DNA of 64,000 nt from Rhabdornis inornatus (Eukaryota; Chordata; Aves; Passeriformes; Rhabdornithidae): positions 2,445,926 through 2,509,925 of the forward strand of contig VWZS01009934.1 of NCBI GenBank assembly GCA_013397075.1. The letters run 5' to 3'. This document shows positions 26,271 to 38,921 of this stretch, piece after piece; the stretch's first letter is position 1, and each line of letters opens with the position of its first letter. The notes beneath the pieces are model-generated. The model was not told the DNA's origin, ran no database searches, and was given only the letters and a program-made list of their open reading frames with translations. The position numbers were made by a program, and so were the translations under genes.

Positions 26271-26955
26271 GACAGGGACACGGGGACACGGGAATATGCG
26301 GACACGGGACACAGGGACATGGGGATATGGGGATATGGGGACACGGGGAAATGGGGATATGGGGACACGGGGAAATGGGGATATGGGGACACGGGGAAAT
26401 GGGGATATGGGGACACGGGGAAATGGGGATATGGGGACACGGGGAAATGGGGATATGGGGACACGGGGAAATGGGGATATGGGGACACGGGGAAATGGGG
26501 ATATGGGGACACGGGGAAATGGGGATATGGGGACACGGGGATATGGGGACAGGGGGACACGGGGACACGGGGGCACGGGGAAATGGAGACACGGGGACAC
26601 AGGGATATGGGGACATGCGGATATGGGGACATGGGACACGAGGACACGGGGATATGAGGACACAGGGACACCGGGACATGGAGACATGGGGACACGGAGA
26701 CATGGGGACACGGGGACACGGGGACACGGGGACACGGACACACGGGGATATGGAGACACGGGGACATGGAGACACGGGGACACGGGGACACGGACACACG
26801 GGGATATGGAGACACGGGGACACGGAGACACGGGGACACGGGGACACAGGGACACGGAGACACAGGGACACGGAGACATGGGGATATGGAAACACGAGGA
26901 GACGGGGACACGGGGACGCTGGGACACGGGGACACGGGGACACGGGGACACGGGG
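26271..26955 (+). repeat. G-rich minisatellite, GGGG-N4 octamer array
   Basis: The array is built from octamers of GGGG followed by ACAC, ATAT, AAAT or ACAT. At 26329-26520 a higher-order 24-bp unit (GGGG-ATAT, GGGG-ACAC, GGGG-AAAT) is repeated eight times with no change. From there to 26955 the array is more degenerate and dominated by GGGGACAC with occasional GAGACAC or single-base-lost units. Four G-runs of four with 4-nt loops recur throughout, so the plus strand fits the G-quadruplex pattern many times over. Eight bases is not a multiple of three and no unit carries a stop, so all frames on both strands stay open and give artefactual ORFs of 200-390 codons. Confidence 0.97.
26329..26520 (+). 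repeat. Homogeneous 8 x 24-bp core of the minisatellite
   Basis: Eight identical 24-bp units lie head to tail with no substitution, unlike the degenerate array that follows. Exact identity suggests recent expansion by replication slippage or unequal exchange. Copy number is therefore likely to vary between individuals, and an assembly may collapse or expand it. Confidence 0.95.
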
Positions 26956-27095
26956 CAGTGCAAGGCAGTGGGGCGAGTGTCGGGCCGGGTCTGAGCGCTG
27001 GGAAGGAATGGTGCCAGGCTCCACGGGAGGGAAGGAAGGGCAGAGCCGCGTCCCCGCAGAGGGGTCTCTGGCTGCAGGCAGGCTGCCCCGCATGA
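26956..27095. other. CpG-rich right flank of the minisatellite
   Basis: Non-repetitive GC-rich sequence with several CpGs (for example CGAGTGTCGGGCCGGG and AGCCGCGTCCCCGCAG) continues to about 27095, where the composition returns to AT-rich. Together with 26020-26270 it frames the array as a single island. Confidence 0.55.
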
Positions 27096-28392
27096 GCCTC
27101 AAGCTCTGCTTTTTTGGATACCGTCTGATGATGAACTTTTCCCATTTCCCAAAGACTTGGCCAAAGAGAGGAGTGTGACTAAAATGCTTGACAGAAGATG
27201 GATACAGTGAAAGTGTAGGGATGGGGATGGAGATTTTTCTGTGAGGCGGGCTAATTTTCTGAAAACAGTTTCATCTTTTCATTCAACCCAAAAATATGGC
27301 CCAAGACATGAACACATGCAGGTACCCCATGGAGATGACAGGTTACCATGCTCCATACTCCTCTTGATCTCTAGCAAGTGCTCTGTCAGGATAGCTCTGT
27401 GGCAACTCTGCAGTACCCAGGATCTACATTGTCCAATATCCAGCAAGCTCTTACATGCAACAATACCAGAAGCCAGGTATGAGGAACAACATTTGCACTG
27501 GAGAGCATTTCTTTCCACCTCTTGCACCTGTTCGGTTCTGTTTTGTTTGGTTTGGTTTTTTCAAAAACTGTTTTTGCTCAGCAGTTTTCATTTGTTGTAA
27601 ACAAAACATTTTTTTCCAGACCATAAGCACTTGCACAAGATTCTAGGTAGAGATGTACTGGGGTCTGCAGTGATGGTACAAGAAAGAAAGGAAGAATTGA
27701 AGAAGTGGGATAGCAGAGTCAAAAGCTGCACAGGAAACTAATCATCTGAAAAGTGCTTGGGGGGGAAAAAAAGCAGCACAGAGAAGCAAAAGCTACGTTG
27801 TTAACCAGTCCATGAAGACTTCTGGTCCTAAAGAACAGAGAAAAATACCCCTTGGAGCATGGAATTAAACTTCCATTAAATGGAAAAACATTGTAGGGAT
27901 CCAAATGAAATGGAGAAAATAAGAAACTTAGGAACACAGAAGTATCTGTAAGAGGAGAATTAAAAATGAAAGGGTAAATTACTATCCCACAGAAAAGGTG
28001 AAGGTTTATTTTAACCTGACTGAAAATGTACTTTGGCTATAGCATCATTCTCTCATATTTACAAGTTATCTCAAAAAAACACCACTTTAATGCCACTAGC
28101 CTTTGGATATATTTGTCTGCTACATCCCCCCAAGGGAAGGCCAAAGCAGGTTTGGGAAAGGATGAACAAAAATACACAGAAAGTGAAAGAGTATATTTAT
28201 AATAAACTGATCCTGAGCATCTAATTCCTATGCATATAAATGCTCCTCAGGAGAGTTCATGACACACAGCTTTCTTTTTCTGTTCTTTATTTTCAAACAT
28301 CTATGACACTAAACACTTTGTCATACATCAATTGATCAGAATTTATTACCTCAATAAATAATAATACAGTGTACTTATTTGTACAAAGTATA

Positions 28393-28477
28393 CAGCAAAA
28401 ATGTACGTCATTTTAAAATGTCCCAGAATTATTTGCAATCTAAAAGTAAATGCCTGCTTGCATCCAGCTGAACTAAC
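28393..28477 (+). repeat. Dispersed repeat A, copy 2
   Basis: This is the partner of 22083-22166, in the same orientation and about 6.3 kb away. The shared block runs from a CAAAAATGTA-like start to CCAGCTGAACTAAC. Flanking sequence differs, so both are pieces of an interspersed element or an old duplicated regulatory segment. The family is not recognised. Confidence 0.8.
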
Positions 28478-31400
28478 TATTAAATATAAAACTTCACTTG
28501 AACATCTGTATGTTTTTGACTCTTAGAAGAGGGTTTCTCCTTTCCTAATGTTAATGGCTGATAAAAATGGAACAATAAATCCACATTTCCCAATAAGTGA
28601 ACGTGCATTTAGCCTTGTTCCAATACATAATTTCCATTATTATGTGATACTCTGGTTATGATTATCAGAACATATTATGTTTATGCTTTGAAATATATCA
28701 AATTTATTTCATGACTCTGTGTTTGGAAAGAAAGGAAAAAAGGCTGCTGGAACAAGTTAAGAAGCCCAGATGGGTTTTCTTCTTGATGGTCCCCTCACAA
28801 GCCAGCATTCCTACCCTATGCCAGAATGGCACCAATCAACCAAATGCCTGAAGCCTCAGACATAGACCCAGATGTGCTGACCACATCTGTGAACAAATGT
28901 GAGCAAAGGCAGTTTCATTTCAGTGGTGGCAAAGAGACCATAAGTGCTCAGCAAGTATGTGATCAGACTATTTCTACTTAAAGCATGTACCAGAGATTCA
29001 GGTATCAAATCTTAGGGATGATGCTTTGGAAATTCTAGCTCTAGCCAGATTCCATGCATGATGATGCATGAAAGGGTTCAGTGCCTTTCCATCAATCTGG
29101 CAGGTGAATGGATTCTGCTTTAGTTCATTGTACTGGGCTGTAATGGCCCATATCAGTGTTTCATAAAACAGGTGCTGAGCTCATCTCTGAGTGGAAAAAA
29201 CATTATTTGCAGTCATAAATCTCTAACTACTTATTGATGGAATCAGCACAGTCATTGTGAACTCCTTACAACTTTATAAGGTATGGTATAAACTTACATT
29301 TTATTATACCCTTTCAAGAGAACGTATTATCTTCTTGAGCTCATTGATAATAAAACTCCTGCTGAAAGTAGAGAGGGATAGTAGCTCTGGCTTGGCTCCA
29401 CTATCAACTCTGCAAAATTAATTAACATTTTTATTTGCTCTTTCCACTCCATACTGTGGCAATTTTGAGCAGGCAGATCCAAACATGTGGTTTTAATGCA
29501 AGGGCTAAGGAAAGAGTGAGGAGGCAACTCAGTCATAACCCAAGGGAATGTTTGTCACCTATAAAATTGATGTCAGAAAATAAAAATAGAAAGAGTGATA
29601 AAATAAATTAAATATGTGATAATGGGTGTCAGCATTGCAGACAAAGCAACGAAGGCAGTGCTTTGCCATAAGTCTAGTGTGAAGCAAAGATCATGGAGGT
29701 TAGCTGTGGGTCTTGAACAGCGCCCTAAGTAAGAGGCAGAGAGCAAGTGACTGAATAGGTTAACATTGAAGTCAAAAAGATCTCAGTTTTGCTAGATTTT
29801 TCAAACAGATGAAGCATTAAATTATCATTTGTGATATTTTCACACCCCCAAAGCCTCTTGTAGTTTTGCCATCTGCTTTTTATTTGAAAATCTCACGCGT
29901 GTGGATCAAATCACCTAGCAAGAGTGTAACAATATCTGTTACAATGTCTGATTTTTCCCATTCCCATATTCCCTGCATAGCAAATGGAACAATAAATACG
30001 AAGAAGCTCAGGTGATGATTGATTTGTCATCAAAATATGTCACTAACTATCTGGGGGCTCAGAAAGGTTTTTTTTGTTTACATCCTGAAGTCTGTGAAGC
30101 TCTGGTTTCAGAGGGCATTTTAGAGACTACTTAGAGGGAACGCTGTCTTTGTGAGAGAGATGCTGCAGGAACCAGCTTGAGCAACATGCTCAAGAGTGAG
30201 CTGGCTTGCAGAAATCCCCTGCCAGCCCCGTGTGTGACAGCACAGGTAGATCCCCGCATGTGCCTTCCTCTGTGCAGATATGTGTGTGCATAAGATGTGC
30301 TCATAAATACGTTCTAACTGTTAGAGGAAGCAAAATTACAGCATCTGGTAGGAAATGGCACTTCTATAACTGCTTGCTAATGTTTCCATAGCTTATCACC
30401 AAGCATTTTAGAACAGTGGTGTTGCCAGTAAGTGCCAGTTCTTCTTGTTCAGTTCAGTTTAATAGCTTAATAATGCATAATTTGAGTTCTTTGGTACTGG
30501 TAATGAAGGGACACTACACTCCATTAAGTCCAGGATATTTGTTTTGAGAAAAATGAATGAGTGCACCATTTTCTGGGAGCACTAATAGATTAAAATGGAT
30601 TTCAAAGAGCCTTTTACAATTACAGATTAAAACTCAGCTATGGGTCACATGCTCAGCCCCCAGGATGCATCCAGAATGCAGACTGTCAGTGAGTTGTTCT
30701 GCACTAAAGAAATTCTGTGGATCTTGCTGGGAGTGTCCTTGATTCATTGAGCTATGAATGGGATCAGAGTCAGACCTCTTATTTTTAGAACAGGCAGTAC
30801 TCTTTATATAAAGAGACATGATTTTGAAACAAGTTAATTCAGCAGTATATTGATGATTTGGAAGGCCACCCACTAGATGTTCCCCTCCCCCCCTGAAATT
30901 CTGGTATCGTCTGATTCATCCACACAGAGGGATGCTGGTCTCAGGATGGTTTAAAGATCTTTCATTGACTGGTGGGTTTTGTGTTCAGACTTTCTACACC
31001 CTCTCTTCCAGAGCCCATGTGTGACGGACCGTAATATAATGTAACACCCTCCCTGCTGCTTCCTCTGGCCTCAGCACCATTGATTAGGTGGCTACTGGGC
31101 TATAGAGGTCCTTACATGGTGTGATGGACATTTGGAGCTCTATATGAACTCATTTGGAGTTCAACGTTTTTCATGTCTGTGGAACATCACACCCCACACT
31201 TCAGATGTCTTAGTTCCTGAGTGTTCAACACAAATATACACTCAGCAATGTATAGTACCGGAGATGCTATTTTCTAATATCTGATTAACATTTCTTTTAT
31301 GGCTGGAAAACTGGTCAAAGAGATTTGACACTCACCATTTATCCAGTGTTCAATTCACAAGACTTATCTGTGTTTCTTTCATGTCACTGGAGGGAAAGGG

Positions 31401-32136
31401 AAGTTGGGATATTTTCTATTGCTCCAGCATGGGAACTTTATTCCCTTCTGATCAGGTTGGTTCATCACTTCTCTCCCCAGCATCTCTCAATCCGATACTT
31501 TTATCACCTCCGGTTCACCCTCCTGCTTGCTAAATATAATGTATTCACCTGAGGAGATGGGATTCTTTTTCCCAGAATGCCTGGTGTAAGTGTCTAAATG
31601 AATTCCTGACTGTGCCTTGCTTCAATTTGAGCTTGTTTCTCCATTGCTACTAGTGCTAGTAAAAGTTATTTGGAAAATCTACTCATTTTGTACCCATGTC
31701 ACCCATCTCATCTCATGTCTTCTAAATAAGAAACAGATAAAATTCATGAGCCTACATGCTGAGACAATGCTTGGCATATAAATAATAAAGTATTAAAACA
31801 TATAAACAATAGTAAAAAAACCCTAAAATATTTCATATTTCACTTTTTATCATATCTCATTTTCACTTGTCACATGCATTTGGAAAACTGTACTGCAGCA
31901 ATATTTTCCTTTTCAATTTAATTTTTATTGACTTATTTTCTTTTTTCAATCTCACTCACAAAAATATGACAATATGAGTTATCTATGGATGATTCATTTA
32001 TCTTGCTGACAGCTAGCCAGTCCAATGAATTAGGAGCAATCACAGCTCCATGACATCTATTTATATTTCCCTTCTGGTTTTGCTATGTTTAAGAGGAAAG
32101 TACAGTCTTAGTCAGCAAGGATGCATTTTTTAAAAT

Positions 32137-32166
32137 TTATATATATATATTTATATTTATATATAA
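32137..32166. repeat. TA-rich simple repeat
   Basis: An imperfect TA dinucleotide tract of about 30 bp broken by TTTATAT units. No neighbouring element is recognised. Confidence 0.65.
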
Positions 32167-35100
32167 GGGCTTTCAGTTGAGTTAAAATATTTTTTCTTTT
32201 AATTTTGTAATTGGGCTGAAGACACGTGATTTTCTGCAAGGAGTTGCAATATTCTCTTGAATGTCACCATTATGATATAGCACAATTACTACATTTCTTA
32301 TTTCTGGTTATTTCTCTCTCTAGCTGCAGTTTCTTCATATGTGATGATACTTGTATTTGAGCACCATAGATTACCTCACCCAGAAAAAGTTTTTTTCCAT
32401 ACAACCACTTTTCCCTTCAGAGCATGGTTTACATTGTTCTCCACAGAGGAGCTTTGAGCCCCCTCAGGTCTTGGGACTCTTGACCTGGAGTCAACCTCTG
32501 TTATACCCATCTCTGATGATTTTAAAGGCAGTGATGCTGAAGAGTTTCCTAAGCACAGTTCCCAAGGTCAGATGGAAAGCAGGATTTGAATCTATATTCC
32601 TTAACACTTCCAACTGCAGCAGAAGTCCTAAATAACTTCTTTCATCACCAGCCATACTGAGGACAAGGATGTGACTTCTTGTTCACAAGAATGCTTCTGT
32701 TGTGAGAACCCTTCTATGTTCAAGGACTTCCTCTGAGAAACAGGATTTACAAGTTTGTATCTGCAGTTTCTATATGAAGATGATCACTAGAAACAAGATA
32801 CGCCCCAGAAACTGAGCGTGAATGAGAGGGTCTGCTCCTCGATACCTCACCAGGAGGTGAGCCACACAGAGCAACACTTCTCTTTGCTTTGAGAAGTACT
32901 TGCTGAAGGAGGGGGTTCTGACATGCCCAGGAACTTTGCTAGTTTTACCTCCTACTGCCACTTTTTGCACTGATCCCACTGGTCACATATTGTCTCTGCT
33001 TTGGCTGAGACCCGGAGGGGAATAATTTTGCTGTGTTTAGTTCCACATTCATACATATGGAGTTAGTCCTACAAAAGCTTACCTTTGCAGCTGCCAAAAA
33101 GCCGTATAACTTATTATTTCACCTTGCCACCAGTCTTTGGTAAATGCTGTCATTGACACCAAGGTCATTGTGCCCTCGTAGGTACCATTATCATTTTTGC
33201 CAGGAGGATTCAATGTCAACTTCATAGAGAGTTCTCTGAGGTGGGTTTTCATCCAAATTCACACACTGCTGCAAATTGTGCAACAATATATTTGAAGGAA
33301 ATCAGGAGGAAAATCAAAAGATTGTCCCAAATCTGCATATGCTTTAAACTTAGTAAAGCACCAAATGTTAACCAAATGCCTTGTTGATTATGGACAGATC
33401 AGAAGTTGAAGGTTAGGAGTTGTGAAATTATCAAGATTCACAGATATGTTTTGCATGGCTGCTAGACCTCAAAATAATTAGTATTGAATATCTTTGCTAA
33501 AATCTAAAGCAGATGTTGGAAATTAGAGGCTAAATCAAGTAATCCTGGATGCCAAAATCTTGTCCAAAAGTCCTATTTATGGCACACCATTGTTTTGTGG
33601 TTTTTTATTTCAGTAGTAATTGAAACATGTGGTTTAGAACCCTAACTGACAAAACCTCACGTTTTAACAACTGTTCTGTGTTTATCTCAGTGTACATATG
33701 AACATGCCTATTTGGAAGATTTCTGGCTTTCATATACACATTTTAAAACTGTTCCCAATTTTGGCAAACATCCATTTAAAATCAAATATAAAATTTAAAG
33801 GCAAGTTGCTCATAATTAGTCACGTTATCATTTACATTGCAACATGCTCTGGGAGCTAATGTGGGGAGTTGTGGGATGCAGTCATAGAATGAGCCCTAAA
33901 AGGGATTTTATTAGAGGAGAACAGGCCCAGCTCTGGGAAAACATTTGTTCTCTTGCTTCAGTCTGTCTTTGGTCATGATGGTCCTTACACATATTCTCAG
34001 AGGAGCATTTCCAAAATTTGGGCTGAATGAGTTAAAGGGAGAATTTCAGTGGCTTTGCTACATTATGAAACTCAACATGATTTTTTTAAAAACAGGTACA
34101 GCCCAATTAAAAGATTTATTCCTTTAAAGTCTGAGTACACTGTCACTTAAATGGGAGTTGTAAATGGTACCTGCAGAAATACCATCTGGCAACTTTCACA
34201 GTATTAATGTATCTAAGCCTTTGTGAAACTTGGAAGAAAATGTTGGAATCTGATTTCTTACATAACACAAAGAATAGAGAAACATACAGAAAATTACATT
34301 TCCTGATAAAGCTCAATGAAGGAAAAAATAGGCTTCATTGTAACAGTAGGGCAAACAAGCTCTATTGACAAAAACTTAATAAATAACCTCTTAAAAATAA
34401 TTAAAAAATTTAAAATATTCATTAGCAATAGTAAATAAATCCTAGGCCCTTCTGTCTATCTGTCTTACAAATCAGGACCACGTTTGAGAGGACAAGGCCT
34501 GAAATATTGACCTAAATAATTTGTTTGTGCTGAAATTTTTGGAGCCTGAAATACAGGTCCTGCTTTGCTGTCAAAGCTTATCTCCATGATTTGTTCAACT
34601 TCAGCATAAAAGAAAATACACAGAGGGACAAATCCAATTGTGTCTTCTCTGTTTGATGTGTGATTCTTTTTAACAATCCAGTTACCTATGGTGAGTTTCT
34701 TCAAGTCTTATAGAAAAATAGCACAGAGAAAATGTAGCCCTGGCTTCTCACACATCAGGCTTTGTGCATAACAAAACCTTCATGTACACAGGAGTCACAT
34801 CGTCCTTTTGCCTCAATTTTTTGGTCTCCTCAGCCTGGGAGACTCAGCCTAACCCCTGTGCCCTCAGGCTGTACCCCAGCTCCTTGCCATTAGGCAAAAA
34901 CAACAGCTTCTGTGCACAGGGAGCCCAAAACTGTGCCAGGGAAGACAGCAGTGACCAGACCTTGTCACTACTTTCTTTATTCCTGTCCCCATTTCTCTTT
35001 GTGGTGGGCTGCTGCCATGCTCCAGCCAGCTGTCCAAAGGTCCTGGGAATTTATACTGTCAGGAAATGTATAGGGCTTTCCTCCTCAGCATAGAATCTGA

Positions 35101-36424
35101 CCCACATATTAACCTCATTATTTCTACACTCGCATGACAACAAGCAGTTTGCTAAAAAAAATTTAAAATATATATTAAAAAAAATGAAAAGAAATGAAAG
35201 AGCAAGGCAACAAGAAATCTGTGGAAAAACTGAAAAACTGAGAAAGGATAGTAACTGTAAGTCTGATGGCTACAATATGAGGGCTACTGCTCTTTTCCTG
35301 TAAGGCTCCACCACAGAAACAGATGAGAAACACAGGAAGTAGAGAGAAATTGCAAGCATTATGAAAATTTTGAGAAATGGTTAAATGATCCCAGCATAGA
35401 TACAATGGAGTTTACAGATTTTTTTTTTCTTTTCCCTGTTCGAAAGCAAGAAACTCTTCCATTTTTTCAGCACATGCACCATGTTTTATACTAAATAGCA
35501 ATTCCAAAACTTTGCAAGCTGTATGGACTGAGTAATTCAGCTCCTGGATATCTCTGTTTGCTTAACAAAAAATATTTTTTACAAAGTTAATTATTCAGTG
35601 AGGAATTCTTTTAAGTTATTAATATGTTAATTGAACATAAAACTTTCAGAATTGCACTTTCACATAAATCATTTAACTTTGTATGCTAAATCAGCACAGT
35701 GGCTGAAGGAGCTCTTATGTAAGTATTGACAAGACAGCTGCAGGATGTCCTTTTTTCATATTATTCAGATAAGTTCATTCGTTGTCCAGGAATCACTCAG
35801 AGCCCAAGCTCTTCCAAAATCTGTGTTCAAAACAAGTCCAGCAGTATTCTGTGACAGACTCATCTCCATAACAGAGCAAATAGTTCCAAATATCTCTTGT
35901 GAGATCCCTCTAAGAATAGAGTTTTCCACAAAGATATTGCTGACCAGGTTTATGGAGTCTGACTGGGCTTTTAGTTTAACTGCAAATAATTCCAGCCCCA
36001 TCTATTGAGTCATTCTAAATTTGCAACAAATCATATATTTAGAGAAAATACAGAAAATATACAACACTTGTCTTCTTCACCTATCTGAACTGTAAGTTTC
36101 TCAGAGAAGAGACATTTTCTTTATGATTTTATAAGAAAAAGGGCCCTATTAGCAGTTAGAGTCTTAAAACGATAAATAGAAATAATTAATGAAAAAAAGG
36201 TCAAAAAGTTTTGAGGCTCACTGAGACAAAAGTCTTTTATGTTTAAGAAACAGAATTTCAATAAATTTACTTTACTTTAGACTGTTATAATAGACACCTG
36301 TAGCAACAGGAACAAAATCATTCTGCCTTTTCCAGAAATTTTCCACTGTGTTAGGACAGTTAGGATAAATCAGTTAGGAATCAGTTAGGACAAATTCTGG
36401 ATTTCTATGAAAAAGTTCACACAT

Positions 36425-36467
36425 CTTAGCAGTGTATGTCTGTGATCTCCTGTATGTCTGTGATCTC
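36425..36467 (+). repeat. Small tandem duplication
   Basis: A segment containing TGTATGTCTGTGATCTC occurs twice in a row. It appears to be a simple local duplication. Confidence 0.7.
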
Positions 36468-36888
36468 TGAGGAATACTTCAGAACACTAAAAAGGACAGG
36501 TTAAGGAGAGAATAAATATGCTACCCATTCACTAGGGAAGTATTACATATTGTACCTGGACAATTCAACAGAAAGGGCCAGATTCTGTCACCCAACAAGG
36601 CTTTCCTCTGCTCCCTTCATCAACACAAGGCTGCCATAAAGACTTCACAAGTGCCCTTATATCAGCACTGCAGAACTCATCTTACAGCTTTGGATAGTAG
36701 ACAGTTCCTGCTCCACTCCACACTGTCTGGAGGTGAGGGGAATGGTACCAGATACCACCATCAAAGGCATTCCTTGTAGTCAGACCAGCTTTTGGGAGTG
36801 TCAGACCTGCTGCCAGGGACTGCACCTGTGTTGGTCATCCAGTTCTGGAGGGTACCACCAAGGTAGGAGAGCAGTTCCAAGCAGATAT

Positions 36889-36894
36889 TTTATT
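36889..36894 (-). promoter_or_regulatory. Candidate polyadenylation signal
   Basis: TTTATT on the plus strand gives AATAAA on the minus strand, about 50 nt after the stop of the ORF at 36943-37488. The hexamer is frequent by chance in AT-rich DNA, so it counts only as weak support for that ORF. Confidence 0.2.
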
Positions 36895-36942
36895 GGACAA
36901 AGTCCTCCTGGCCACTACTAGAGCTAATTAGATTGACTAACT

Positions 36943-37488
36943 TCATTCTTCTGCTTGGACAGGGAGCTGGGGTACTAAGAAATCTCTTGCTGTATTATGA
37001 GGGCCCAGATACCTCCCATAGCACAGGGCCCAAGTTGGAGTGTTCCTGTATCCTTGAGCAGTCCTGTGTGCAGCTACACCTGACCATGGGGTGTTGAGGT
37101 GACGGTGATAGATATTTAATAATTTCTCTGCCAATTTATGTTCCTGATAGTTGGAGTGAGTTGCTATGAAAGCTAACCCTTCTTGAATTGCAGAAAGTGA
37201 TGCGGCAATTTTCTCCTCAATCCATGGCAGGCAGGTTCTCGGTGTCTCAACAAGAGCCTTTCCCATCTGTGAGAGATATGAGTCCCTCCAGCAGCAGAAA
37301 CAGGGCTTCCCAAAAGCACCACCTACAGCTCTAAGCTGAAATATGGCATCAGTCACAGGCTGCCCACTACTGAAAGCAGCTGGGAGATTGAATATGTGAC
37401 TGTCCAACAGATCCCCAGGTGTCCTTAGGGAAGGAAGCACAGCATGCCAGGTTAGATAAATCCTTCTGTCACACCTAAATAATGACAA
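36943..37488 (-). CDS. Unassigned 181-codon ORF, possible terminal exon
   Basis: This is the longest ORF in the window outside the low-complexity array. I recognise no family. About residues 80-125 could form amphipathic helices (contains WIEEKIAASLSAIQEGLAF and HKLAEKLLNIYHRHL); the C-terminus is rich in aromatic and basic residues (TWALCYGRYLG). The first 22 codons may not be coding: a CTAAC branch-point-like sequence, a pyrimidine-rich stretch and CTAAG lie within them, so an exon could begin near 37423. On the minus strand an AATAAA lies about 50 nt beyond the stop, at 36889-36894. Against it: an ORF of this length is not very improbable in 64 kb, no second exon is visible, and AAG is a minor acceptor. 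It may be a pseudogene or chance. Confidence 0.2.
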   Translation of the reverse strand: MSLFRCDRRIYLTWHAVLPSLRTPGDLLDSHIFNLPAAFSSGQPVTDAIFQLRAVGGAFGKPCFCCWRDSYLSQMGKALVETPRTCLPWIEEKIAASLSAIQEGLAFIATHSNYQEHKLAEKLLNIYHRHLNTPWSGVAAHRTAQGYRNTPTWALCYGRYLGPHNTARDFLVPQLPVQAEE

Positions 37489-38921
37489 GTACCTTCAAAA
37501 CACTTTCTAAAAGTTAAAAAAATCTTATGTAATAACTCCCATCTCAACATGTTATTGCACTGCAGGTTAGTCATACCGAGCTCTTCCTATTCGTTTGTTT
37601 CATGAACTGTGTGGGACAATACCAGGAAAAGGCTGCCTTTTTTTAGCAAGGAGAAATATTTCCTCAATTTCTTTGATTGCAAATAGCTTTCCAATCACAC
37701 ACTCACAGACTGGCTCTGAGACTCTCTTCCAAATTCCCCATGTGCCTTCACAAAGTTCCCATGCAGACTGCTGGCCTAATTAGATGAAGTGGAGCTTGGC
37801 ATGGTTTATGTAACACTGGTGCTATGCAGCTACTGAAACCAAGATGGAACAGTGAGGTGCTCTAACTGAAGAAAGCAACATTCATTAGTGATGAGATTAG
37901 AATCCATTTATAAAATGTGATTCAGGCACCTAAATTTAGGTGTGAACAGTGTAGTTGTCTATGATGAGGCAGCTGTCTGTGGCATCATTATATAAAGGAG
38001 GTCGAAGAGTCAGTTCAGCTTCCTAAATCATAGGTGTCCTATGCTATTCAAGACTGTCAAGGGCAGCTATCACAGAAAGCTGACAGGGAATTTGTGTCCT
38101 GCTGCAGGGCAAAGGTCCTGCTAGAGACCTGGCAGGATGACCTTGGCCTGGGGGCTCTGTTTACTCACTCACACGTGGGCATCCATGGCCATTTGAGATG
38201 CTCTAGGAAATCCAAGAGGTGCACAAGGCTAGGAGACAGGGCAGAGGACATCTGGGGGACATGTGCCCATCTGAAATGGCAGATAAATACTCTTGTGCAG
38301 GCAAAACACCCTGGCCACCTCAACTGGCACAGGATAAATATCTGAGGGTGATCAAATGTCCTTGTGATGATGATGTGTATGTCCTTGTCCAGGCAAATGG
38401 ATCACACCTCTACCCAATGCAGTTGGGAATGCACATGCTGACGTTCAATAATCCTCTAGATCCATCCACTGCAGGGACAGGTTCCCCAGGAGACATGGAG
38501 AGGATTCATAGACACTGGTCTTGTGTTTGCACTGGAAGTATCTTATCTTGCCTGGTATCCTGCTGCTGTTCCAGAAGATTAAATGTCTCCTGAGGGTCCT
38601 GTGTCATACACACACTGCATGGACGTTCCAGAGACAACAAGATATCTCACATAGCATCAAGAGCCCATTTTTAGGCAACTAAATCCTGCAGTAGCCCACA
38701 TTGGTTATAAGGGCATCCTCACCACCAAACTCACCTATAGATACTTACCCTGTAAACAGCTCATTGTTCAAGTCTGAACTGCAATCTTCACCTCCAGCTC
38801 TGCCCAGAGCCTGCCATTCCGTAGCGTTTTAGATTACAGGCTGCTCCCTTACTTTGTGTCTACCACTGTGGCACCCTGATCTCAGCTCCTTCCCCCAGCT
38901 ATGCTGAAATAGAACCACTGA
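37489..38921. other. Non-coding interval, unclassified
   Basis: Somewhat more GC-rich than average between about 38030 and 38600, where two overlapping plus-strand ORFs (38034-38345 and 38219-38593) occur. Neither resembles a known protein. The stretch could be an old, unrecognised repeat. Nothing else is identifiable. Confidence 0.45.

Larger units (their letters stand above)
27096..36888. other. AT-rich non-coding region, no gene recognised
   Basis: Almost 10 kb with only short ORFs, none with a recognisable domain. It contains the second copy of dispersed repeat A (28393-28477), a TA-rich stretch near 32137-32166, and a small local repeat of CAGTTAGGA near 36350-36390. I see no CR1, LTR or RNA gene here. 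Confidence 0.55.

Noticed and set aside
25860..27178. Six or more ORFs of 109-387 codons on both strands, rich in CPRVPVSP or GYGDTGKW repeats
   Set aside because: They are produced by the stop-free GGGG-N4 minisatellite; both strands and several frames are open at once and the peptides are pure repeat.
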